From the NCBI RefSeq assembly GCF_964275005.1, contig NC_092702.1, positions 30,478,726-30,542,725 of the forward strand: a DNA stretch of 64,000 nucleotides, written 5' to 3'. The stretch comes from Diadema setosum. Lineage: Eukaryota > Echinodermata > Echinoidea > Diadematoida > Diadematidae. The notes beneath the pieces were generated by a model. That model saw only the letters and a program-made list of their open reading frames with translations, was not told the origin of the DNA and made no database searches. Within the stretch, counting starts at the first letter, position 1. Every line of letters starts with the position of its first letter. A program made the translations under genes and the position numbers. Positions 52,986 to 64,000 of the stretch are shown here, one piece after another.

Positions 52986-55900
52986 CATCGCCATCTATGG
53001 AGCTTACCTGAAGCATTTCATAAAACATCCGATACCGCGTGGCACATGTTATTGTAATCATTGGAGTTCATTAACCCAGTATTCTCTGAACACTACTTCA
53101 TTCCCCAAGAACAGTGCACACTTTTTGTATTCTGTTCTAAACAAGTTGTCATATACGTGAAACCAGGTGAAACATACTGTAATGACGAAATGCCGTATCG
53201 TATGCTGCAATTTCTTCAACACATTGCATTTTTGCATAACATTCTTATCATTGCAGTAGATACATATTTCTAAAATATACACATCTATAGGCCCTATGTA
53301 AAAAAAAAAAAAAAAACCGCCCACTTCCGCGTTTGTCTTTGTTTTCCGTCCACTCCAGAATAGACCAGTTCGTAATTCCACTTAGCGCATGAGTAGAAAA
53401 GGTCATTTGTTTGATTTTGTACCAACGGACATTTTGGTTTGTTACTACACTGATATAAGCATTTGTGATGTGATGATTATTGATGTTATCCTTATAAATT
53501 CTACTTGCCAGCACATCCAGCTGACAGCAAAAGTGGTATTGGACAATATCAAAAGAAAAGGTTGTTAATGCATTCAATACAAAACAATGAAATGGTGACT
53601 GATGTTAATTGACGGACTATTCTGGTGACCTAGTCTAAACACAAGTTCATTCTTTGTTTAAACACGAATTCCGTTGATTATCACGTCTGACAAGCTTATG
53701 CATTATGCCGCTTTGAAAAAGAGTGAAGTGCCTAACCAACTGAGAGAAAAAAAAGAAAGGTACTTTGTATCAATATGTACATGAGCTAATTACGAACTAG
53801 CTTTCAGCCATCGAGATGTCCCTTTACAAAATGGTGGACGAAGCTGCATGTCCCCACAGCCGATACATTCGGCATTCCGCCCTCTAGCAGGCTGTCTTAG
53901 TACATGTATGACAAACTCTTTGGACGCCCCACACGGCATCGAAGCGAAGAGAAGATGTTCTGCCCCCCCCCCCACCCGCCTCCCGGTGCCTCCCCCCCCC
54001 CCCCCCCCCATACGGACACTTCAGTGTTGTGGCAAAATGCTTCTGATTGGATGGATTGGTGGATTGTTCCACTTGACGATAGGGGAATCAGGTTTCAAAC
54101 GATACAAAGCAGATTAAAGCATGGTATTAGCCGGTCGCTTGAATCCATAATCTATATGGATTGCCAGTGACGTAATATCTATTGTTAATATTATATTCAT
54201 CTCAAGCAACGTTTCATGCACGTCAACATGTGCGCGATTAATTTTGTCTCATCGTGTAAAATAATTTCGAGAGATTTAATCATAGATATTTCCCGATTAC
54301 TATGTCGCTGCTGACCGTACAGCCATTTGTCATCGCTGCTGTTCAAGCGTGTGTATGTGGTGGAGAGATCCAAATTTTTCAATATATCTGTCGCTACATG
54401 CTGCCAAGGAAAACGTAAATGGGTCGGTTGGCATTAATTAAGGACCAACTTGTTGATTACCGATCCCAATTGTTACAATAGCTCAGAGGTGATACGAAAC
54501 TAATTCATTAAGAAGTCACTTTCTCGCAAGATATCTTAATTTCTGTTCTCTTTTACCACTACGCTCAAAATCAGATGTGATACAGATAACATACGAAGAA
54601 ATCAAGATCAGGGTGCCACGAAGAGAGATGCAGGTGTACTGATTCTAGAAAATCTTTTGTGGTAGTGTGCTTCCAAAATAGGAAAACTGCAATCTTTTTT
54701 TTTTCTTGGGGACCAGAGTAGTGATAACAGCCCAGGCAACATAGGCATATAGAGTTCGAACAATATTTCGACTACTTCATCTCCCTGTCATAACTTGCAT
54801 GCGGCACGGGTCCTCAATCGACGTACCTCACAACAGCAGCAGCAGCAGCAACAACAACAACAACCAAACAAACAACAAACAAAAACAACAAAGCAAGATA
54901 TCTATTCAGTGTCATCAAATCCGTGTGAAGATGATAAATGCATATTTTGTTACACTTCTTTTTGGCTTTTACGCCATGAAGATTATGGCAAAAATACTTG
55001 AAGGTAAAGTGAACACTATCTTGTCTTTGTAGAAACCGTTATTGATTCGTTGTTTGCGGTGTAAAGCAAGCCCATTCACTAACGATCAGTTTACCTTGTT
55101 AATTGCATTGATCGTATATATCATAATGACAGATTCCACCGTTTTTTTTTTTGCATTAGTACATTTAGTTTTCAATGTCTCCATTTTTATCAAAAAGGAG
55201 CGTGTTCACAAAATAATGAAGGGATGAAATGACGTACTTTTAAAATACAGATGAAGCAATAATGTCGGAACTTCTGAATCGTACCTTCATCAAGTGCCTT
55301 ATTGGATACTTCAACCAAATCAATACAATCATGATAATAATCTTGAAATAAGCAACAACAACAACAGCAACAACAGCAACTGCAGCAACTGCAGCAGGAA
55401 CAACTGCAGGGGTAATGCACTAAAAATAGCCGAAGAATATTAAGAAGCTGGATGTAATAATCTGTACGAGTGTGTGTCAACAATCTGTGTTGGTGTGAGG
55501 AATATAGCATGCCCGTGCATGTGTGTTTGTTTTCAGACTTGAACAAACTTTGTGTATTTCTGTAGCCCATGGGACATATCTGTTCAGTGTTTTTAAAGGG
55601 AAAAGGGGAAAACTGTACGGAGAAGAAGAGAGGGAACTCTATAAACTTCTGGATGCTTTGGGAACTCTTAAATAAAAAAAAATCATTTCATACTCGAAGA
55701 CAGAGACGCTTTACTGACAAAAGTTTTCCTCAAATCAAAACATGGCATAAAATTCCACTCGCAAATATGAATTTAAGCGACTAATAATCATACTCTCCAA
55801 ATGAGGAAGAACATATAGATATTACAAGTCAAAAGATTGCAGAAAAATCCCATTCCTTTGTGACCAGGTTGAAGAGGTGTCTCCGCGTAAGAATTTCCCC

Positions 55901-57633
55901 CCCCCCCCTCTTTCTTTTAGCTCTCTGTTTGAAACAGGCCAGATATTTAAATATCAGCCGAAACATCGGCAAACCAATAACTGTTGCATGTTATTTGAGA
56001 CAATTTTTAAAACTTTTCTAGTATTCCCCTTTCTCAAAAGATAAGGTTTGCCTTTCCGTCCTTTTCGAATGATCATGACACCAGGGACAATAAGCTAAAT
56101 TACTTGTGGCGTTTATTAATGGAAATTATGGCTTGATTAAAAAACTTTTATTCAAGTAACGTCACTAGAAAAAAAGAAAACTTTGAAAATCGTATTAATA
56201 TATTCTAAATACGTTGAGAGGAGACAGGAATTAAGTCTCCAGTCCTTGCGTTTGTAAGCACCAAGGTCCAAAGGCGCGTAGCGTGAAATTCGCATGAATA
56301 TTTCAACGTTTTTGATGCGCACAACCGTGGGATAGATAGCAATGAAATAGTTGATTACACTCAATGGGATTTGCGCAGTCGTTAAATATTTAGAGCACTT
56401 AATGAAGATTGAGTCTGATCGTATGGAGTGGTCGACCTTCGTCAATGTTTGATTTTTCTTATTTTTTATTTTTTTTCTAAAAATGGCAATAAATATTGGT
56501 AGACTGTTGGATGTATACGAGGCCAGACAAACTTGAGGGACGAAAACAAAGGGAAGAAGGCAATTAATCACAGCGATTGTTTGAGTGTTTGCTCAAGACC
56601 GTCAAAAACTTACCCATTAAGAAATGACAGTTGGCGCGCTCTTTTTTCTCTCAAACATTATAGAGGGAATTTGTGATATGAAGTCAGCATCCTCATATCT
56701 CTCCATTTGATGTCATCAGTTTAACACTAAAATGTTCCCATGTCTTCCTGTGTGTCAATATCACGCCATAATGAATTATATAAACCTGTGCGGCTCATAC
56801 AATTTAGAATTGAATTGATGTAAAGTTACAAATGATGTGATGATATGAGGAATCTAGTTCCATTTGTTAGCAGCGAACCTATCAGTTGCCGGCCATTTCG
56901 AAATGACTCTGGTATTAACACCATTACTTGAAATGTTGGATGGCCGCGTTACCGTCATTGTTATTTCAGTAATAATACCAAGGAAACTGTCAACTGAGCA
57001 CCTGTTTAAATGACTGTAATGTTTTCTAACGTCTCGAATAGGAATAGTCAGCAGAACTGTACGATGGAGTTCACAGGGGGAAAATGATATAATTCACAAA
57101 GTTTGGCATAAACGGAAGCAGTTGACATGATAGCCATGAGAATAATGAACTTTTGCATATGTTAATTCTAGTATTAATTCACTGAATAGTATATTGATTT
57201 ACAGGTTATAATATCAGTGTACGGCACAATAAGGGAATTACACGTTCATTGCAGACGTCAAGAACATGAACGAAATTATGAGTAATTTTATTGAAAATGA
57301 TGAAAATGATGTCCTTAATCTTATGCGCTTATCTTAGGCGCTGAATAGGTTTTTTTTTGTTGTTGTTGTTGTCATGACAATCACATGACCCTAATTCAGT
57401 AGAGGGTGCTGGTCTCTAACATTCTAGTACTTTAAAGAGTGTTCACGTACACCTGATTGTATCAATTTTTGCATGCTGTGAGTTGTACATGAAATGTAAT
57501 GAGAAATAAATGACTGTGAACAAAATCACCAGCAACAACAGCAGATACATTTGCATCATCCAACAGGATATATAAGAAATGTTTTCATTAATTGCCGGAG
57601 ACAGAGCACTTCCAACATCGATTATTATATAGG

Positions 57634-57674
<41 letters not shown>

Positions 57675-59396
57675 CATATTGTGGGTATGTGTGTTTGTGT
57701 GGTTGTGTGTGAGTGTTAGTGCACAGACAATAAAAGACTATACCTGCCATTTTAATTTGTGAGAGTTATCTAGTGTTGAATTTAGGTAGAAGTGTAAAAA
57801 ATGCAAATGGGCCCGGATTACCCATCCTTTATGTGTATATGGCACTATGCAATATGTGATATTCGTGGTACATACAACAATTATTATGTTTATAGGCCAT
57901 CAGATACATTCAGTGGCAGTAAATTTTAATAGTCACAAATGATGATTTGTCTGTAACATGATGTAGCGGGCCGGTATTTTCCATTCGTGATATGGCTTAA
58001 TGTCTTATATGATTGTGTGTATATGTAAGAAAGATTACCTCGAGAATTCAAGAGAAAGACGTACAACAGACTTCATACGTGTATTCCTTCTTTCCAGATG
58101 AGAACACAAATCCTTGTGGATATGTGGCGTTCCCCTAAAAGTCTCTAAACTGGGCGAAGAGATCACCCGTCTCTAGGCCTTCCAGCGCGTTACAAGACAC
58201 CCCGCCAGCGTGGGTTATGGAGGTACATTCGTCAGGGGACGACAAGTCATTTTTACGAAACTGAGAGGAACTCAACCCTCTCTTTTCATCTTTTGATGAA
58301 CATCTAAATGACTTAGAATTGCAATTTCAATTTTCCTAATTTTTGCAATCAACGGGAGCTTTGCAACTCGAGAAACTGTTTTCTTTTTTTTTTTCTAGTA
58401 CAGAGCGAAGAAAAATGAGAACACATGCATTTTTTCGAGCAATCACGTTGCTGTTATAGGCCCAGGCCACCTGCGAACTGCTTGCCGCAGGCTGACTAAC
58501 TTCCTTGGAAGGTTGTCGTTTGCGCTCGAATATCATACGCTGGAAAATTTGGCGGGATAAATTGCTTGTCGACATGATGGAATTATCCGCCTAGAAGCTG
58601 TTAGAGTTGCAAGTTCTCGGGGGTTGTTGTTCCAATGGCAAATTACTCGATTCAGCCACCTAACACGTTATTGATTGCTGCAATATCGAATAGCGAGGTG
58701 TGAGTGTACAATTACTTCAATAAGATTCTGCGTCTATACCGGGGATCTGGCAAATTTTGAAAGAAATACGATACTTTTGGATAAATTGTCTTTTAGGTCA
58801 AATAAGATAAAAAAACTAATGATATTTTCGGTTGCAGTCTAAACAAGAACTTAAGAAATGGGGTGTCTATGACGACTCATACGAACAGTTAAATAACCCT
58901 CTCAACAATCTATTAGGTGATCAATTTTCTATTTCTATATCGTCACAATACCGAAAATAGCACACCCTTTGCAGACGCTGTAAACGGAATCGTGATATTT
59001 TGTACAAATGAATATTCTAATCTATTATTAGATGACTTGATTTTTCAGCTTAGAGTAGTAGTATAGTTTTCAACAATTTTTTTTCTCTCTCTCTCTCGTT
59101 TTCTGGCATGCCAGAGTTGATGGAACAATGACGAGTTGGGTAAATGGATTTCGACAGGCTTCGGGTGGCACGTCGGTCCTCTCCGCTGCGCGAGGAGGGG
59201 CCCGGTAATTGGGTGTTAGGTTGGGGTCAGAAACACCGGCGTCTTCTCTCACAACTATGCGCGTTAGAGAGATTGGGAGAGGAACTGGTATATAGGCAGG
59301 ATGGGGGAGTGGTGCTTGTGCTTGTAGCCAGTAATCAAGGATGAAATCGGTTAACGACGGTGTGAGGTGTGATACAAAGGGAAGTAATAAAAGAGT
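52986..59396. other. Gene-poor region; no recognisable gene
   Basis: AT-rich DNA with isolated low-complexity blocks: C-rich at 53964-54009, CAG/CAA at 54831-54890, CAA/CAG near 55350-55410, and (TA)n at 57640-57674. Open frames up to 139 codons do not resemble known families. Confidence 0.35.
57637..57674. repeat. (TA)n microsatellite
   Basis: About 18 TA units. Confidence 0.95.
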
Positions 59397-59640
59397 GACA
59401 AAAAGACAAAGACAGAAAAAAGAGAGATAGAAAGACAGTAAGGGAATGGGTGAGCGAAGGGGAGAGTAAGAGAGAGAGAGAGAGAGAGAGATGGAGAGAT
59501 GGAAAGAGAGGAGGAGGGAGGGAGGGAGATAAACAGAGGACTACCGAGATGGAAAAAAGGAGATCAAAGACACAAGGAAAAGGAAACAGAGTGCAAAGAG
59601 ATGCGAAGTTAAGGGAATCAAAGAAATGCAGAGGAACTAT
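59397..59640. repeat. Purine-rich GA/GGGA tract
   Basis: A purine-biased stretch including a (GA)n core at 59468-59490 and GGGAGGGA. The Glu/Arg-rich frame across it is a composition artefact. Confidence 0.75.
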
Positions 59641-60324
59641 GACAATACAACACTCAGTGTCCTTGTACGGACAGTAACTTGAAGAACCTTCAGAATATAA
59701 TGCGCAGCCTTTATGACGTCGGTTCCGTTGTTTTATAAGCTATTCAGGCGAGTTTACATAACATATATTTTACACAATAATATAGAAGTGTAAGCTTCTT
59801 CCCCTCCATTGTGTAAAAGATTTGTTTGCAACTAGATCTCCAAGAGGTTACCTCAAAATGAAGATACAGCAGGGGAGAAACCTCTTTTTTTTTTTGCTTC
59901 AATTCGCTTTCTTTTTTTATAGGTTTGTCTTGACGTATTTACTATTTCTATTTGTGTATATTTAAACTTCTTTCCAGCAAGCGTTTGCCATCGTAACAAC
60001 AAAAAATAAATTCCTCTTTTTGTAAATGTCACTAAATTACATTCTGAACTTTGGAATGAGTGTTAAAATAGTATTCATATTTTTCATGAGAAAATGAGCA
60101 CGTCAAAAAGAATCATTTTTTAAAAAGGGGGGCAATCCCTACCCGTAAATTTCTAACCTCTCTGTGGTGAATAAGCTCTGAAGGCGCCTTTGTCATTTTT
60201 ATATGTCTTGAACATTTTCCTTATCCTATATCCAGTAACTGATTTTACGTAACATTGTGATGCCATCTGTCGGTAGAATGTATAAGAGGGTGCACGTCAC
60301 GAGTTAAACTGCACACGACTATAC

Positions 60325-60600
60325 CTCCTGTGAACAAGGCCCTCGAGTTCGACACTAAGCAAACAAGGTCCACGAGACATTAAGCCCCACGATGTAATGT
60401 CGAACTCGTTGGTCGTTTTTACCCATTGTCGAACTCGTGCGCCTTGTTTGCCTAATGTTGGATTCACGGGCCTTACGAGTAGGTCGAACTTATGGGCTGT
60501 ATGACTCGTTAGTTGTATGACTCGTAGATTTATTCAATGTCGAACTCGTGAGCCGTATGACTCGTGGGTGTCGGTCTCGTGGGATGACCCCGTATAAGTG
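60325..60600. repeat. Degenerate minisatellite (GTCGAACTCGTG motif)
   Basis: Variants of GTCGAACTCGT and TATGACTCGTG recur about nine times, some inverted (CGAGTTCGACA at 60344). A T21 run follows at 60609. Confidence 0.65.
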
Positions 60601-61046
60601 TCCTGTATGTTTTTTTTTTTTTTTTTTTTCATGCCAACTACTAGTATGCGTGAATCTCTTGCTGATTGCATGGGGTTTGTTGGCTTTCAAACAGTTAATA
60701 GTCAGTTTGGAATCCACTTAAATGTACCAACCAACGACCAATCAATATGCCTGTCAATAAAGTGATGCTAATAATTGTTCACAAAAAAGAATTATTATTG
60801 AATATCTCTATCCCCATTACCAATAGTAATATCGTATTCTATGCAAGACCTCACTTTGACTATTGTTAGCAATCCATGATAGACATGATTAATTATTCAG
60901 GTTGTCACAATAACCCATTTACAATCATCCGAGAGGAGGAATATAGAGAGAAATAAATACCACCTGCCATAAAAAAAGTTTTTCCTTTCTGTTCCCTTCA
61001 GCTACAGTCGTTATTCAAAATATTTATAGGGTAAAAAAAAAGTATC

Positions 61047-61730
61047 TTAAAGAAAAATTCCGGACCAGTTTGATGTTGGTCTGTTGAGAAAAGAGTAAAA
61101 GTCTATAAACCAAACAGTGAACATTTGATTGATATCGGATAGAATAAAGGAAATTATGGAAATGTAAAGTCTTGCCAATTTGACAAACAAACAAACAAGC
61201 AAACAAACAAACAAACAAACAAAGAGTTCTTGAAGAGTCAATTATTTGACTACTCAAATGAAAAAGTAGATGTCATCATCTCACAGATTGCCGCTTAGTT
61301 TGTGCACAAATCTTGCAATTTTCATTACTAGTAGTATTTGGTTCAAACGCAACTGTACCTATCTGCCTCAAATCTCAAATTTTAATGTATTTAACTAATC
61401 ATTATTTCCAAGTCATTCAGCCAAGAATGAGATTACTTCTTACACTTTCAAAGCAGAAAAAAAAATTGAATTTTTGTACACAATCACCAACAAATTGCGA
61501 GGTGATGACAACATCAGTTATAGCCATTTGCAAGTCATATCAAGCTTAGTGTTGGAGAACTATTTTGAAAAAAAAAAAAATGATAGAGAAACCTTTCGAT
61601 TATTTTAGAACTCCACTACTTTTTATCCGATTTTGGCCAAATTTCATTGCTACCAAATTGGATGTGCTTGAGAAACATGTTACTCTTTCTTTTCAAACTA
61701 ACTTTTAACTCGTATGGAATTCCCCTTTAA
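61047..61730. mobile_element. TTAA-flanked MITE (piggyBac/Kolobok-like)
   Basis: A 676-bp element (61051-61726) between TTAA at 61047-61050 and 61727-61730. Ends: AGAAAAATTCC and, on the minus strand, AGGGGAATTCC. Weaker pairing continues about 100 bp inwards (GAAAAGAGTAA, ATCGGATA). An (ACAA)n run lies inside at about 61185. No transposase. Confidence 0.6.
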
Positions 61731-63845
61731 GTATTCGCTTCTAAGCAAATACATGTATGCAACAAGTAAACAAATAAATAAAATGACAACTGTGGACCCT
61801 TTTAGTGAAAACATCCTCACCAAAATGACCAGACAGCTGTTTACTTTCGAGGTACAAGAACCAATTGATGTCTTTAACAGAATCAACCATGTGCGAAGGT
61901 CAAAATTGTTTGGTTGTTGTTATTGTTTTTTTTTTCTGATCCTCGTAACCAATAAAGCGGCATTGCAGTGTTACAGAGAAATAAACCACCATTTTACTTT
62001 CCACCTGTTTAATTTCACTTCAACTTTTGTCAGGGACAGTGACCAACAGGGTCTTCGATGTTACGAAATTCTATTTCTGTATTGATTTGGATCCTTTACT
62101 AAATTACTCATGGTTTATGTGATATTTGTCATTGCACTAATGTTGGAGAAAAAAAAAATGCAGATATAAAACCAATCCCGTGCAAAAACAAACTAGATCA
62201 AACCCAACGTAAACTTAGCTTGATTTTGAACGCAATTGACCTTAATTTCTTTCTCAATTGCAATTGACATTAATTTCTTTCTCAAAATAGAACTTTAAAA
62301 AAATACTCTATTTGTACAAAAAAAAACCCTAATCTTCCAGTCAATATCCATCTGAGCACAGTTACAAATTTGGGGCAAATATCCAGATTGTAAAGAATGA
62401 GCTCTGCTTTTTACATGCGGCATTTTATGCTTTTAAACATTTAAACTAAGATTACCAGCGCGCAGACTTCAGATTTCCAAGGCCTGCAGGCAATCAGTTT
62501 TCTCTACCTTCCCCCTTTTTTAATGCCTGGTTTTAGTATTCCGTGTCGACGACAGCCGTTAAATCCTACACTGCGGCGCCTTCCACTTTGGTCACGTTGG
62601 TTAGTCAGAAATGGAAAAGCGTCAGAAGAAGATGAAGAAGAAGAAGAAGAAAAAAATTCTTCTGACAAATTCGCCCATTACCGCTTGAATTAACTGATAT
62701 TCTTCCCAGTGGTTCGAAGGGAACAGCCCCTCTCACGTAAGCATCGCTTCAGACGGGAGACAGACTCAAATCCTCTCCCTCATTTCGTCACAAAATGGAA
62801 TACCAGCCTGAGGCTATGGGAATCTCAGCTACTCTACGACAGTGTATGAAATCTTGGGGAAGGGTACAGAAGCGGGAGGGGGAGGGGAGGGGTTTGGTTA
62901 TTGCGGTATTTTATACAACGTATATAGGTAGAAGTCAACTCGTGTATATAATGTAAATGGGTTCTGATCGAAATTCATTGAAAAAATTGGAAATATAAAT
63001 CAGTGATAAAAGAGATGCATTAACAAGTGAACGAATTTTAGACTGTCGAAAGCGTTTGTTTTCTTTTTTCATACGATGCTCTAAGTATGTGTTGGTGTTT
63101 ATTTAAAATTACTGTGGTGATAAAAAACAAAACAAAACAAAAACGCCTACCTTTGAATTGAAATGGAAAAGTAGAAATAATCTTTTATTAATGTTATTCC
63201 AATATTACATTCAGTTTACTCTCAATTCTCGGTCATGTTTCATTGTATGGAGGTATATAGGCCTTCCGAGTGTAGACTTGACTTCATCCAGTTCACCAAT
63301 AATAAGACTGCCTAAGCAGTGTTGCATGCTCTGAAACATTCATGTGAGGTTGTATGCCGACTGTTTCAATGTGAAGTTCTTAATCACTCTCGTGTCCCAT
63401 GAAGGCAGGTCCCCGATTACCAAAGTCCTCGTCACTTGTATTCCTTTTTTTTTAAAACCAATTACAGCAAAAGAAAAAAAAACACACAATGATAAAAATC
63501 ATTAAGACACATTGATACACGCGTGTACGCACCATCACATACGCACACACCACACACACGCACATGCAGTCACAGAAATTAAACATGCTACAGTAACTTG
63601 CATCGATGCTCTTTCTCTCTTTTCCCCCAGTCAACATGCAACGAATTTGATGATAAAATGCAGCAACAGGGAAAAACGGGGATAAAAATGTAGACGTCAT
63701 TGTATCGATGGCGGGACAGGAGGCTCAGCAGGTAGTAAATGGTTGTTTACGAGTTTGTGTGAGTACGAACCCCCCAGTTGGTGCTGCGGCTAATGAGAGA
63801 CCTTGTCAAGGGGAAAGCGGGCTGACAGGCGCCCGACGCAGACGC
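61731..63845. other. Non-coding stretch; nothing recognised
   Basis: AT-rich with an AAG run at 62632-62655, AAAAC runs near 63125 and a CA-rich patch near 63535-63565. GC content rises towards the right end. Confidence 0.3.
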
Positions 63846-64000
63846 CATGGTACACCTCGATATACCCGCCCGCGGGTCTAAAGCTCTCGCCACCGCATCC
63901 AGCGAGTCGGTCGGCGCGATGCTGGAAAGGAGAGGGATTGGCGCGGGATATAGTAAGGGAGGAGGGGACGCAGGGAGATGGAACCAATACGAGAAGCGGA
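63846..64000 (+). CDS. Short open frame running off the window end (doubtful)
   Basis: ATG at 63846 in a good context (GACGCCATGG) opens a frame that stays open for 51 codons to the window edge: MVHLDIPARGSKALATAS and on, Gly/Arg-rich. The local GC content is clearly above that of the preceding 15 kb. No family recognised. It could be a first exon of a next gene or just a GC-rich non-coding stretch. Confidence 0.15.

Noticed and set aside
54795-55032. Poly-Gln frame
   Set aside because: Short CAG/CAA microsatellite with no flanking coding signal.
58336-58575. 79-codon minus-strand frame
   Set aside because: No family resemblance, no splice partners, and a low-complexity Lys/Ser-rich end.

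Overview
The window is animal nuclear DNA. It holds spliced genes with short exons and GT-AG introns of about 0.3 to 3 kb, tRNA-derived SINEs, many small inverted-repeat DNA transposons (MITEs) and long TTA, TG and TA microsatellites. The four host genes (HECTD2, an SLC27A2/6-type FATP, B4GALT7 and an ANTP-class homeobox gene) point to an invertebrate deuterostome, most likely an echinoderm. That placement is inferred from protein similarity and intron style, not proven. No bacterial, CRISPR, rRNA, functional tRNA, retroviral or LTR-element signal was found.

Layout: (1) 1-9251, plus strand: the last 11 coding exons of HECTD2, covering the catalytic HECT domain, with its 5' part outside the window. 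(2) 9252-16399: 3' flank of HECTD2 with several poly(A) signals, TG/CA tracts and a long foldback element. (3) 16400-25229, minus strand: a complete nine-exon fatty-acid transport protein / very-long-chain acyl-CoA synthetase of 659 aa, converging tail to tail with HECTD2. (4) 25230-31823: no gene seen; a tandem array with six perfect RFX X-box motifs, invaded by two MITEs and followed by a piggyBac-type MITE. (5) 31824-35719, minus strand: a complete five-exon B4GALT7 of 330 aa. (6) 35720-41566: gene-free spacer with a CACTG-ended MITE and a 5' region for a divergent gene. (7) 41567-48201, plus strand: a four-exon homeobox gene of 589 aa whose homeodomain is Dlx-like but divergent, with SINEs and a foldback element in its introns. 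(8) 48202-64000: about 16 kb without a recognisable gene, containing repeats and possible cis-regulatory DNA, with a short open frame running off the window end.

The genes do not form a functional cluster. HECTD2 is a ubiquitin ligase, SLC27A activates and takes up fatty acids, B4GALT7 builds the glycosaminoglycan linker, and the homeobox gene is a transcription factor. The most unusual material is the divergent homeobox gene, with Thr at homeodomain position 44 and a splice donor on the edge of a transposon; the X-box satellite; the triplicated HECTD2 exon end; and a rich set of inverted-repeat elements whose ends can be read directly.
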